This document shows positions 1-55,699 of a stretch of 64,000 nucleotides of DNA, piece by piece. The translations under genes and the position numbers were made by a program. Below the pieces are notes generated by a model. That model ran no database searches. It was not told the origin of the DNA and worked only from the letters and a program-made list of their open reading frames with translations. This stretch comes from Macropodus opercularis (Eukaryota; Chordata; Actinopteri; Anabantiformes; Osphronemidae), in NCBI GenBank assembly GCA_030770545.1, contig JAUCMP010000028.1, forward strand, positions 11,303,501-11,367,500, in the 5' to 3' direction. Every line of letters begins with the position of its first letter. Position 1 is the stretch's first letter.

Positions 1-360
1 GGACTGGTTATGAAAGTGTTACTTTCAGGACAAGAACAAACTGTGCAGCGGTGCACCACAATAAATCCCACATGGCTGCATACAAAAAACAGATACATTT
101 ATGCAAGTATGAGAGAATTTGTACAACCAGCCGATTCCATCAGAGTTAATTTTGTTTGTGGATGGTTTGTGTGCAACAGATGAAACAGGAAGGCATATGG
201 TGTTATTCAACTAAAACATGATGGTGCGTTTTATAAAGTACAGCTTAGATCGGCCATATCCAGCACAGCTTGCTGATATTAAGGTTCTCACAGCAGGCCA
301 AACAGCCACAATCTATCCACACAGGCTATGGAGTGTGTCACATCCAGCAGATGCAAACAA
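1..360. other. No gene or repeat recognised
   Basis: Left edge of the window. Short chance reading frames only. The boundary with the LINE copy at about 361 is marked by the LINE's AATTCAATTC tail. Confidence 0.4.
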
Positions 361-3050
361 CAATTCAATTCAATTTAACTTTATTTATATAGCGCCAATT
401 CACAACATCAGTTATCTCAAGGCACTTTACAAGTAAAGTTTTAAGACCTTACACAACTAAACCCAACAATTCCCATATAGAGCAAGCTTTTAATTGTAGC
501 CAATCGATAAATTGTACATTTAAATAGCAACAGTGGAGAGGAAAAACTCCCTCTCTAATGAGGAAGAAACCTCCAGCAGACCCAGGCTCAGTGTGGGTGG
601 CCATCTGCCTTGACCGGTTGGGGTGAGGGGATAGAGAAGAGAGACAAGAACACAACCACAACAACAAAACAAGCAGCAACAGAACACAGACGGGATGGTT
701 GGACACTGGAGACACACTGGAGACACACGACTCTGAGTCTGATGATACCTGTAGATGAGGATATAGAGAGACAGAAGGGGAGAAGCACAACTAGGAGAGA
801 AAAGGGACAAAGTTAGTCACATGTGGAAATGGAGGCATGTTGGCGGATAAAAGAAAAAGAGAAGAAAGAGCTCAGTGAATGAAGGACGTCCCCCAGCAGT
901 CTAAGTCTATAGCAGCTTAACTAAGAGATGGTTCAGGGTGACCAGAACCATCTCTAACTATACGCTTTGTCAAAAAGAAATGTTTAAAGCCTAGTTTTAA
1001 AACTAGAGAGGGTGTCTACTTCTCGAACCTGGACTGGAAGCCGGTTCCATAGGAGAGGAGCTTGGTAGCTAAATGTTCTGCCTCCCATTATACTTTTAGA
1101 AACTCTAGGAATCACAAGTAGACCAGCGCTCTGAGAACGAAGCGTTCTGTTGGGAGCATAAGGAGCCATGAGGTCTTTAAGATAAGATGGAGCTTTATTA
1201 TGAAGAGCTTTGTAGGTGAGGAGAAGAATTTTGAATTCTATCCTAGATTTGACAGGGAGCCAATGCAGAGAAGCTAATGTAGGAGAAATGTGATCTCTCT
1301 TCCTAAGTCCAGTCAGAACTCTGGCTGCAGCATTTTGAATTAATTGGAGAATTTTCAAAGAGTTATTGGGACTGTAGCGAGTTACAGTAGTCAAGCCTAG
1401 AGGTAACAAATGCATGGATTAATTTTTCAGCATCACTCTGTGAGAGGATGCTCCTAATTTTAGCAATATTCCTCAGGTGGAAGTAGGCAGTTCTAGAGAT
1501 TTCTTTAATATATGGTGTAAAGGACAGATCTTGGTCAACAATGACACCAAGGTTCCTCACAGTAGAACTTGAAGCTAACGTTATGTCATCCAGAGTAACA
1601 ATCTGATTCAATAATGAGTCTCTGTGGTTTTTAGCACCAATTATAATAACCTCAGTTTTATCTCAATTCAGTTGTAGAAAGTTATGGGACATCCAGGATT
1701 TAATCATTTAAACAAGTTTGAAGTTTGACTAATTGGTTTGTTTCCTCTGGTTTCATGGACAAATATAACTGAGTATCATCTGCATAGCAGTGGAAATTTA
1801 TAGAATGTTTTCTAATAATATTACCAAGGGGAGATATGTAAAGACTGAAAAGTATTGGACCAAGCACAGAACCCTGTGGAACTTCAAAGCTAATTCCTGT
1901 GCGGATGGAAGATTGATCATGAACATGAACAAATTGGAATCTTTTCAACAGATAAGACTTAAACCACCCCAGTGCTTTTCCTTTAATCCCAATGCTATGT
2001 TCCAGTCTCTGCAATAAAATCTTGTGATCTATCGTATCAAATACTGCACTAAGATCTAACAGGACAAGTACAGAAACTAGACCATTGTCTGAAGCTGTGA
2101 GAAGATCATTAGTGACTCTAATCAGAGCTGTTTCTGTGCTATGATGTATCTGAATCCTGACTGGAAATCTTCATATAGGTCATTTCTGCGCAGGTGGTCA
2201 CATAGTTGTTTAGCTACGTTTTTAGAACTTTAGAAATAAAGGGCAGATTGGATATAGGCCTATAATTTGCAAGTTCTCTAGGGTCAAGAGTAGTTTTTTT
2301 TCATTAAAGGTTTGACCACAGCAACCTTAAAAGCCTGTGGTACGTAGCCTGTAAACAGAGATTGGTTGATTTGATTTAATATGGACGTGCTGATTAATGG
2401 AAGAATTTCTTTGAGTAATCTAGTTGGGATTGGGTCTAAGAGACCTATGATCTATGGGGGGAAAACAGTTTAAGTAAGACATAGGTCTAACCAGCAGATC
2501 TAAGGTTGTTGGATCTGCAGATCGGTTTATGACTTTTGTTGACAGATTCTGATAAATCTTTTCTCTAATGGTTATGATTTTATTGGTAAAGAAATTCATA
2601 AAGTCGTTGCTGCTGAGATTTAAAGGGACACTAGGCTCAGCTATGACTCCTAGTCAGCCTGGCTACAGTGCTGAAAAAAAACCTGGGGTTGTTTTTATTT
2701 TCCTCAATTAATGATGAATAGTATGTGGTTCTAGCAACCTTATCTTTTTAATAAAAATTTGCAGATGTCTTGGTCCAGTCGACCTCTGTCGTATCTCATC
2801 ATCTCTATTTTCATTATCTTCATATTCTTATGTCTTTTGTTTGTGCTCAAACTACTCAAGTTTCAGTGATTGACTATGATATTTAATTAACAGTCAACAA
2901 GGAAAAAAAACGTCAATATTTAGGGTCTTTAATAGTCCATTAATGTGCTAGTTATAGAGGTCATGTCTATAGTTCTTGACAGTTCATCTGCAGTTCCCTT
3001 CAATAATGAGATAAGGAACGAGTGATTATAACAAAGGTGTGTCGTGTCAG
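361..3050 (-). mobile_element. L2-like LINE, 5'-truncated and decayed copy
   Basis: Minus-strand non-LTR retrotransposon. Reverse-transcriptase pieces are visible out of frame with each other: QRLEHSIGIKGKALGWFKSY, VPQGSVLGP and the catalytic YADDTQL at about 1700-2014, then the C-terminal part (AARVLTGLRKRDH, ASLHWLPV) at 984-1415. Upstream pieces (FMNFFTNKI region) reach about 2600-2860. The 3' end is the tail GGCGCTATATAAATAAA followed by GAATT repeats at 361-400. Frameshifts and stops make it inactive. It is the reference for five further copies in the window. Confidence 0.85.
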
Positions 3051-3827
3051 AGCACCTATCTCTTCTTTAGACTGCCGTGCTGTGGCAAGGGTGTTCCATG
3101 GGCATCAGAAGTGTCTATTCAGTAGTTCTCCATCTTCTATTGGAATATAGTAGTGCTGAGTTGGGAAAAGATGCCTGACTATCATCATATATATGATATG
3201 ATAGTTTGTATTTGTTTAGGTGCATGTGATGAGGTGCAGCTAATGTGTGTGGCTAACAGTGTCACTGTCTATTCTACTGTTATATACTGTTATTTTATTA
3301 TCAAATTATAATATACAATTATAATAATTTGGAGAACTGTACATACCTTATGGAGTATATATCATTAACATCTTCTACTGTCACTTAGGTTACTGTCATA
3401 CACTTTCATGTGCAGTGAAAACTGTCCAGTTTATACTGTCTGATCCGTGAGCTCAGGATGCAAAGCAGGGGCAGATTGCAGCAGGTTATGTTATGTTTTA
3501 TAAAGGAGCTACTTTCATTCACATATCCAGGGTCTGCTGTACCCAGCCACCATTCTTATTAATTCAACCACATCATCCAAGTTTCTTTTATACTCCTGCT
3601 GACATGGCTGTCTTCAGCTTGAAGAGTGTTTTAGTGGTTTCATTTGCACTCTATTCACTTCCACTTTTATTTTTCCTGTTCTCAGGGAATTTGGCTCGAA
3701 GTGCTTTCCATATCGCTGGTCAATAAGGTGCAAATGGTGTGCCATCATAGTCCGTGTCCGAGAAGACATTTCCTGTTTTTTAAATCCTGTGGGATGTCTT
3801 TTGTAACTTGCTGTCCCCCTATGTGAA
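3051..3827. other. AT-rich spacer, nothing recognised
   Basis: Spacer between two LINE fragments. Contains an ATATGATATGATA run near 3185 and no conserved coding sequence. Confidence 0.4.
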
Positions 3828-5428
3828 TCAGCGGGGCAGTGCTGGCTGAATGGTGTTGAAAGCACTGGAGAAATCAAAGAACATGACTCTCACAGTGCTC
3901 CCGGGAGACTCCAGGTGAGATAGTGCCCGATGCTGCAGGTAGATGACGGCATCATCCACCCCAATGCCCGCCTGGTAGGCAAACTGCAGCGGGTCCAGCG
4001 CCGAGCTCACCTGGGTGTGGAGGTAGCTGAGGACAGTCCTCTCCATCAGGTGAGAGGTCAGGGCCACGGGTCTGTAGTGGTTCGGCTCCCTGGGATGTGG
4101 TATCTTTGGAACCAGAACCACACACAACGTCTTCCACAGAGCCGGGACCCTCTCCAGGCTCAGACTCAGGTTGAACATGTACAGGACCACCTCACTGAGC
4201 TGGTCTGCACACTCCCTGAGGAGCCTTGAGCTGATGTTGTCAGGGCCCTTGGCCTTCCTGGCCTTGTTCTTCCTTAGCTCTCTCCTGACTTGGTCCAGAG
4301 AGAGGCAGAGGGGGGTGGGGGGAGACTGGTCCAAAACTGTGGCCTGAGCAGGGTCCTCAGAGGGAGGGGGGGCAGAGTAGGGACCGGGTGGATGAGGTGT
4401 GAACAGCTGCAGCTGGTGGGAGTCAATTGTAGCGGAGAGGTGTGAAGACGGGGGGATGTTCGACCGGGCTGGTGTGCCAGCAGAATCGAATCTGTTAAAA
4501 AACAGATTTAGTTTATTTGCCCAGGCCTGGTCCCCCTGCAACCTGTTGTCCATGGCCTGAGATCTGGCTCAGTCCCCTCCATACCTCTCGCGGGTTGCTC
4601 TGCTCCATGTGTTGTTCCACCTTTTTTCTGTAGTTGTCCTTGCCCCTTCTGATCCCATACTTCAGCTCCTCCGTATCTCCTGAGAAGAAAGCCCGCTTCT
4701 TCTTGTCCAGGAGGGCTTTCAGTTCAGGGGTCACCAAGGGCTTGTTGTTGGGAAAACATCGTATTGTCCTGGTTGGCACGATGTTTTCCACACAGAAATT
4801 AATGTAGTCCGAGACACAGTCTGTGAGACTATCAATGTCCTCCCCGTGAGGACTACAGAGAGTGTCTCAGTCCGTGGTGTCGAAGCAGTCCCTCAGCCGC
4901 TCACCTGCCTCCTCTGACCAAATCTTCACAACTTTCACCTGTGGTGGCTGCTTTTTCACCACAGGAGTGTAGACAGGGAGCAGGCGGACTAGGTTGTGGT
5001 CGGAGCGGCCCAAGGGGGGGAGGGGGGCGACAGAGTATGCATTCTTTACGTTTGCATACAGAAGGTCCAGCGTTTTGTTTTCCCTGGTGTGGCAGTTTAC
5101 GTACTGGTTGAAGTGGGGGAGGGTGGCAGAGAGGGGCAGAGCGGCATGATTCATGTCCCCAGAGATGAGAATCAGGGCCTGTGGGTGTTGTGTCTGCAGC
5201 CGGGACACGGAGCTGTGCATGCGCTCACATGCAGCACGTGCTCACTGTGTACATCCCGCGTCAGCCGACGGCGGGATGTACACAGTGAGCACGATCACAT
5301 GTGGAAACTCCCGCGGGATGTAGTACGGCTGAACCCTGACCACTAGCAGCTCAATGTCTCTGCTGCAGTGCTGTTCCGTAACAGTGATGTGCCCGGGGTT
5401 AGACCATCTGTTGTTTATAAACACCACT
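3828..5428 (-). mobile_element. Second LINE (Rex1/L2 group), endonuclease and RT start
   Basis: Minus strand. Endonuclease pieces lie at 5242-5427 (FINNRWSNPGHITV, HVIVLTVYIPPSAD) and 4867-5220 (ISGDMNHAAL, GRSDHNLV with the SDH catalytic triplet). A linker and the start of the reverse transcriptase follow at 4513-4791 and 3828-4553 (HYRPVALTS, FFDFSSAFNTI). It breaks off before the catalytic YxDD motif, so the 3' half is missing. Noticeably GC-richer than its surroundings. A 23-bp foldback lies inside at 5237-5293. Confidence 0.85.
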
Positions 5429-5775
5429 TAGCTTTTGCATCTGCTAAATAAAGTACAACATCTGCAGTTAAAGTAACAGCTTCCTTGCTTTAATTGTCTT
5501 TTATAAGGGTTTCTTCAAAATGCCATTTCTTCAAAGTGCTCGTAGCCTCTCCTCGTTGACGTAAAAGTATCCGATCGTGTGTGACTAAGCCAGGCTCACA
5601 TGATGTTGTTGGTCTTGTTGGTTTATGAGGTTCGCTCATGAGGCAGTGAATTAGCTGGATGTATTCCTTCTCCTCAGCCTAGAATAGAAACCTGTACTGT
5701 TAAACCCCAGGCTGATAATTAACCACTTTAATGTGAGGGCTGGCCTACTCTCTTGTACTAGAGGGTCAGGGTAAC
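5425..5775 (+). repeat. Dispersed repeat A, copy 1
   Basis: Shares long stretches with 17990-18530, including GTTAAAGTAACAGCTTCCTT, GTGCTCGTAGCCTCTCC and GGCCTACTCTCTTGTACTAG. Family not recognised; the layout resembles an LTR flank. It ends abruptly at GGGTAACAAACA and joins repeat B. Confidence 0.7.
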
Positions 5776-5782
5776 AAACAAT

Positions 5783-6115
5783 AGGTTATGGGCCCACACA
5801 GCAACGGAGCAGATAAGACCACCATTAAAGCGTCCATGGAGACGAACACCAGACCACGGCATCAGGATCCGGTTACACCACAGAAAGATGCTCTGTCTAG
5901 CATAAAAGTGTGGGTCGAGGGACAGACAGTGTCTGTCAGACTTTGTACCCTGACTATATGTTGTATGGTATAGGGACAGACTGACTCAGGCCTGTAAAAT
6001 AATAGTTCTTAAAGTTTGAAATAAAAACAAGATTGATTTTATCAGAAGTTTCTCCTCATCATTCAACAAACGCACAGAGCTGGGATTGGGAGAGCAGCTC
6101 AACACAACCCGAAGT
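5783..6115 (+). repeat. LTR-like repeat B, copy 1
   Basis: About 90% alike by eye to 25841-26158. Both have a TATA-like GCATAAAAGTG, a GACAGACAGTG segment, AATAAAA and the end CTCCTCATCATTCAAC. This order (TATA, then poly(A) signal, then end) suggests the 3' part of a retroviral-type LTR. No internal coding region is nearby. Confidence 0.6.
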
Positions 6116-6359
6116 GCTTTTTTATATAGTATTAACCTGTCTTTCCATGCTAGACAGGATTCACCTAATTTGTTGGAACGCCACTGTCTTTCAAGTTTTC
6201 AAGTCCTCTGCTGGAGCGACAGTATATAAAACTGTATGAAGTGAAGCTGCAGCATCATCAACAAGGCAATCTACCTGCTCATAATTCAGATGAGCATGCA
6301 ATGGTCACTGATCAAGTGAGAGAGAGATCTGATATTTAATAGACCACATTAAATTCTTG

Positions 6360-6734
6360 TATTCTTACTTTGTTTCTGTAAGAGGGGCTGTCTTGATTTT
6401 ATTAAATTGCTGTGAATCACTCCTTGTTTTAAATGTATTTGTGATTTATATAATTTAGGTGGTCGGGGAGCAGACACAGTCTCAATGGGAGTGTTACACT
6501 TACGAGGAGGTGGCTGTAAAGAATCTGCAGAGAGGGTTGTGAGATTGCAACTCTGTGTTCTGGGCTCCACTCTGGGTTGTCACGGTTTAGGGTGTTTATT
6601 AAACTTGGCCATATTACTAGAGAGCAGAGACGCTCCATCTCAGGTGGGATGAACCCCGTGTTTTCTAATCAGCCCAGGTTTCCCCCAAAACTGCTCCTAA
6701 TGTCTATGAAGCCCACATTGTTTAAAAGCCTGCA
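6360..6734. repeat. Dispersed repeat shared with 34500-34570
   Basis: The block at about 6535-6625 reappears in opposite orientation at 34500-34570 (CTAGTAATATGGCCAAGTTT, GAGTGGAGCCCAG). Family unknown. Confidence 0.5.
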
Positions 6735-6895
6735 TTGCTTAAAATGTACAGTTTATTGAACGGCTACAATTAAAAGCTTGCTCTATGTGGGATTTGATAG
6801 GTTTAGTTGTGTAAAGTCTTAAATCTTACTTGTAAAGTGCCTTGTGAATTGGCTCTATATAAATAAAATTGAATTGAGTTGAATTGTTGCTAGAG
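6735..6895 (+). mobile_element. L2-like LINE, 3' tail only
   Basis: Matches the 3' end of the LINE at 56995-58125: GGCTACAATTAAAAGCTTGC, CTCTATGTGGGATTTG, AAGTGCCTTG, then ATATAAATAAAATTGAATTG. A 5'-truncated insertion. Confidence 0.8.
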
Positions 6896-9359
6896 AACTC
6901 ACAAAAATATAAAGATGTATTACTATTAATACTAATTTGACTGTCTTTGTGTGAGATAAATAAATTATATAAAACATATTTTGCTATATTAACCTACAGT
7001 CTCGTCTTTAAACCTAAGAAAAATGACAAATATTCTTTTTGTCCTTGCTGTTTAATTTTCCCCTAGAACAGCAAATTACAGAAGCAGTAATGAAAATAAA
7101 AGTCTTATTTTCTTGTTCTTGTAAAAAACAAAAATTAAAATAGTACAAAATGAAGTTATAATATGCAAATTGAAAAGAAATATCTTTACATTTCAGTATC
7201 ATATCAGATAGTCTGAAATTCAATGTACAAAAAGTATAACTTGTTGTTTTTGTTTCTTCTGTTTTTGTTTGGTTTATATTTTTCTGCAAATGAGCTCTAT
7301 AAACACATAATCCTTTTAAATATTTTTTCAGTGCAACATCTTTTCTTCCCTGCTACAGTGTCCAATTTTTTCAAGTCTCTAGCAAAACTCTTCTTGAGTT
7401 ACATTACAGAAGGTACAATATATTGGAGTGGAATTTACCACAAAGCACACAGATGTAGACAATGTTACCCTTCTCACTATGAGGTTTTTGATTGTTTGGT
7501 TGTAAATTTGTAGTTTGTGTCCTGATAGGGTTAGTTAATTAATTTGATTTCCTTTCATTTGCAGTGCATAATAAATGGACAGTATAGATAGATAATGGTT
7601 CACATAAAGGTGACATGTACATCTTTTCTACAAAAGTTGCTATATTTCCTTGGTGATGTTCTCCAAGAACATTGTGACAGAGCAGAGCAAATGTGAACCA
7701 CCGCCAGGGAAGGGGGTAAGAGAAACCTTTGGTAAAACCACATAGGAAAGTCTGGTGAACTTGCCACTTTACATCTCTCTTACAAGTGTTCCTTCCTGAT
7801 GACAGCATTTGACATCACAATCTCCCAATGACTGATACACATAAAACAGAGGCCCTAAGCTACAAAACAGTATGTGAACAATACAAACTTGTTTAACCAT
7901 GTGACGTGCATCTGACAAAAAATAAGATAAAAAGTAGCACCATTATTCAGTTGGTTAAATGCTCTTTTAACATATTCCTGTGATGTTTGATGATTCACAG
8001 GAATGTTTCAATGTGATGAGTTACATAGGTCTTAGCTCAGGTAATGTTTTTTTGGTGAGCTGGCAAACACTACCACCTACTCTGCCACGGACATGACCAT
8101 TTTAAAAATTCAGCTAACAGTAAAGTCACAGGAGAAATTTAGCAAAAGACTGTTTGTGTTCATTTTTTGTTTTCTTGTAACTCATTTATTATTCAGTTTG
8201 TTGTGCAGGTGTTTGAATGCTTATTGACACAGCTGTCTTATTTGTCTGAGAAAGACCAATAAAAAGTCTTACTATTCTGTGCATGTGAGACAAATGTACC
8301 TTTCATTGTCAGAAGATTGTATTTAATCATACATAAACCAACAAAAAAAGATACTGTAACTTTTTTTCCCTTCCCTTCCCTCACTTTAAAAGAACAATAA
8401 AATATATTAAAAAACGTATTTACAGTGCACGGTGTTTAGACAATTAGGCAACAAAAACAAAACAAAGCTTTGATAGATTGTATATAGTGAAAATGTGTAC
8501 CATCTGCCATTGTAACTTAAGACAAGTAAACAAACCAAAACTGAAAAATATAAACAAAACTATAGTAAAGGCACTATCAGAACTATTCACATTTGAACCT
8601 TGATGTTTGAGTAATAATGATGGAATAGGAGCAGGTTTTAGGATTATTAGCACATCCTTTTTGCCTCAACACAGACATTCCTCAACTGAAGCCATTTTTG
8701 GTTAACTTCTTTCAGAAGGTTATGTAGTATGCAAGGAGGGCCTGTCTGATTCTTTAGCATTCAGCTTGGCCTGGACTAAACAATAATACCTCGCTTTCTT
8801 CAGTGTCTGTGCTTTGAGCTTGGTTACTTTATTTAATTATTTTAAAAGTTACACAAGCTTTTACATGTGGGGTTGGATTATTTTTGTTTATATATTTTTT
8901 TACTGACTTTCTGTCAGTTTCTTGATGTGAAATGTATTGTACGTATTTGTAAGTTCTAGTACCAGATTAGGTCTGCAATAAAATTAGAACCACCACAACA
9001 CTCAACAGTGGAAAAAAATATTACCAAATTTAACATAATTTGGTATGAAATTGTATGTGTTTTCGCTAACTTAATTTTACCTCTGCCTCTTTAACTGCTG
9101 CCTGTTGGTCCTTCACCAGGGCCCATCCATAATTAGTAAATTAGTTAACGATTAAAGTCAAAATCAAAGCAGTCTTATTGTTTAAAAACTTTATTGTGTG
9201 GTTTTGTGTGCCAAATTATATTATAATATAAGTATTTATATTACTTATATCAAAGTATACTGACACAGATTGTGTGTTTTGTTAAGTTGTGAAAGCTAAA
9301 TTTTTTGTGAACTGTGGATGGAAAGATGCAGCCTACGTAAAATGTCTGCTGGGTCTGTT
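6896..9359. other. AT-rich intergenic DNA, no gene recognised
   Basis: Long AT-rich stretch downstream of nrp1. Reading frames are short and show no family motifs. A block at 7539-7810 has a more mixed base composition and may be an old repeat, but I could not name it. Confidence 0.4.
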
Positions 9360-9399
9360 AAGGCTCAAACATAATACATAATACATATCTGTATTATTA

Positions 9400-9658
9400 G
9401 TGTGAACCCTTTGGGATTTGGGATTACATTCTGCATAAACTGGTCATGTGTTCTGATTTTCATCAAAATAACAACAATAGAAAAACACAGTATGCTTAAA
9501 CTAATACTGCACAAACATTGTATGTTTTCATATTTATTCAACATATCATGTAAACAGTCACAGTGCAGACTCAATAAAGATCAGAACACATTGTGTGACC
9601 AATTTATGAAGAAGTTCATGTAATCCCAAAGGGTTCACATACTTTTTCTTTCAACTGT
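9400..9658. mobile_element. Tc1-derived non-autonomous element, copy 1
   Basis: Imperfect hairpin whose ends read GTGTGAACCCTTTGGGATT and CCCAAAGGGTTCACATACTT. The interior shares TAAACTAATACTGCACAAAC with the copy at 29581-30123. The right end (TTTCTTTCAACTGTA) resembles the other copy's terminal repeat; the left terminus is lost. It lies 500-750 bp beyond the nrp1 stop codon, possibly inside a long 3' UTR. Confidence 0.7.
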
Positions 9659-9749
9659 AGTTTAGACCTGAGTGTTGCAGCTGTACCCCACTCTAGGTGA
9701 CCGCCTATGCCTCAACATCAAGTATTTCATTTATAATTATTTACTTTTG

Positions 9750-10153
9750 CCAGATATGGTTAATTTAGGTTTTTGATACATCTGTTTTATTCATTGTAAA
9801 TAAACAACACCCTTCTAAATGATATGAATGTTTTTTTAATCAAAATAAGATAAATAGTTAAATATTGTTAATAAATTGGTCTCAACATCAGCATCTGATT
9901 GTAAAAAATAAACATAGTAAATAGTAAATCAAAATAGAAAATTAACATACTGTATCTAAAGTACCAATACACATTTTTCTGAATTGTATTTGTACACAGT
10001 GGCATGTTTTTTTTCTTCAACTCCTGAGAAAAGCGAGAATCAGTTCAAATATTCTGTTCTGTACATAACTTGTCCCTCACCAAGAGTTGAGGGTATTGGC
10101 AATCACTTGAGGTCACCCATGTATATGTCTTCAAAAGAGCAATGAGTCCTATC
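9750..10153 (-). other. nrp1: Probable proximal part of nrp1 3' UTR
   Basis: Sequence directly after the stop codon has no further conserved reading frame. An AATAAA on the minus strand at 9786-9791 is the first plausible poly(A) signal, giving a UTR of about 390 nt. Further AATAAA copies occur near 9533 and 9190, so a longer UTR that includes the Tc1-derived element at 9400-9658 is possible. Confidence 0.4.
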
Positions 10154-53483
<43,330 letters not shown>

Positions 53484-55680
53484 CCTTGGTTTATCCCTCC
53501 AAAATAAAATTAAGCATATAAAAACTTTCGGAATTAAACTCCTCACAAAGGTCTCCAGCAATGTTTCTTGTGTCCTCTTGACAGGGCAAATGAAAAAGAA
53601 GTGTCTCTTTGAAAGAACCTGGAATTGATCTGAGAGCGGGCTCAGGTCATGCTTTCTTTCAGCTCCGGTTTCCTCTGGTCTGTGCCGGCAACACTGTACC
53701 GGGCAACACAGAATATGGCATATCGCACCCAAAGAAGCCAAAGTGTTAGATGTATGAAGAAATCGTCAGCTTGCTTAGCGTCTGTACACAGTCAAATAGT
53801 GCCCGGTCAGGAAGTAATCCGTAACTTTAGAGAGGAAGAAAGAAGATTAGGTTAATATGTTTCGCCGCTGTGACATTTCCGAATTTGTCAAAACGCACTT
53901 TTGTTGATTTAAACAAGACTACAAAGGTACGGAAACACCCATTTTTCAATTTTTGACCAATTGGGTTCTGTACACTCAACGTGGTCTCTGGTTGGGTAAT
54001 TGCAATCAAGCCAATCATCAACCTCTCTATGTTTTAAAGCCCCGTGACTTTAAGCGAAACTGCATTGAGTCACAGAGCTCCAGCAGAGTGAGAGAACTCT
54101 TTCTCTCTTGTCTTCTCTTTCGTTCTTTTGAACCCCCACCCCAACTCTCTGTCTTCTTCTACAAAAAAGAACAACATAAATACAAGTTGTACTCTACTAA
54201 CGCGATGCAACTGCTGAGAATACCGTAGTATTCTCAGCAAATATTTAAAACATTATTTTATTGTCATTAAATGCGCACACAAAGCATCTTGAACAAGGGA
54301 GTGATGAAGGGGTATATCATTGGTAAGTTCTATTCCGTATACTGTCAATTCACATAAATCACATCTCGGATGCATAATGCAGGCTCTTAAGGGCATAGTT
54401 TTACTCGGGACCTAAATAATAGAACACATTGCTCGGTTATTTGCCATTAAATCCAGTAACAAACGGTAACACAATTAAACTATTATTTTGCAATCTACAT
54501 TAAATCGTAAATTAAAGTAAGCATATAGTCTTTTTCTCAAGGTTGCATCGGAGCAGCTTGTTTTCAATAACCTCAATCAGCAGATCTACTTTGATTTTTT
54601 AATGTACGTTTCAACATAAACATAACAAATAGCATAGTAAGAAACACTTGTTTAATGTGCCTGTTGACATTTTTATATATTTAAATATAATATAACAAAT
54701 TGTGATAGCATGGGGAATAACAAAAGATTAGAATAGATTAGGTCATTAGAATAAAGAATAGTCCTTTTTTTGCAACGGCCAAAGAAAAAAAACAGCTACA
54801 TGCACCTGAGTCTGCCCTCTTCTCTCTTCCACAATGTACGGCTTCCCGATCTATTCGGACTTCACAAAATCTTGTCCAGATTCCCAAAACAAGTCAAATT
54901 ATTTTCCCCTTAACATCTCACAGTCAGGGAAGCACCACATGGTAAACGGAACTGGCCCTGGGTTCCGAACACATAGCCGATACAGGGAGACTTTTACTTT
55001 CCTCTTCGTGTATAGAGTAGTTTCCTCTTCGCTGATCTCTCCGTTTCTCTTTGTGTCCCTCGCTCCCATTCAGCGAAGTCACGTGTGATATCCGGTAACT
55101 GTAAGCTTAAATATACAGTCCAAAACCTCAAAGGGGTGAAACCAAAATTCTTACTGATCTGACATCAAAAACTTTCCCCGTCTCTTCGTGCGCTCACGCT
55201 CTCGGATTCTCCACCGATGCAACTGTAGAAGGTTCCCTCCTGCCCAACACGCCCCTTTACAAGAAATGAATACGCGAATGCGCATTTCATGTTATCGTGA
55301 CTTTGCAGTCTGCATGTATGTTCCATTCAGATGCCTTTAGTGGACGCATAAGAAACCAACCCGATGGCGTATCTACGCTTTGTATAAACGCGAATGAGAT
55401 CTTTTTTTCAAAGCTTTATACATATGATCTAGGTGCAAATATTTTTAGATATGTTACGAATTAGAACCATTAAACTATGGAAGTTACAGAGGCTGTATGC
55501 ATGTTTAAAACTGCGATATCAGAACGTTGGTGTTTAATAGTCTTGAATTATACGATCAGACACAAAACAGAGTGTGGACCCTGGAAAAAAATCTCTGAAT
55601 GGCTTAATCAGTGTATTCACAAACTCATAAAATAAAATTCATATCAATACATATAGTCTTCACTGTTAGATGTAACTGCT
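53484..55680 (-). promoter_or_regulatory. 5' UTR and promoter side of nrp1, boundaries unknown
   Basis: This stretch directly precedes the nrp1 start codon on the minus strand and has no recognisable repeats or genes, unlike the flanking DNA. It should hold the 5' UTR and basal promoter. I see no convincing TATA box or CpG island. A 12-bp palindrome sits at 54212-54239. The transcription start cannot be placed by eye. Confidence 0.4.
54212..54239. repeat. 12-bp perfect inverted repeat upstream of nrp1
   Basis: TGCTGAGAATAC, a CGTA spacer, then GTATTCTCAGCA. It lies about 730 bp upstream of the start codon in the repeat-poor promoter side. Confidence 0.85.
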
Positions 55681-55699
55681 CTAAACTAAAAACAGCAAA

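Noticed and set aside
3828..5427. Large minus-strand frames that look like a gene
   Set aside because: They are endonuclease and reverse-transcriptase pieces of a broken LINE.
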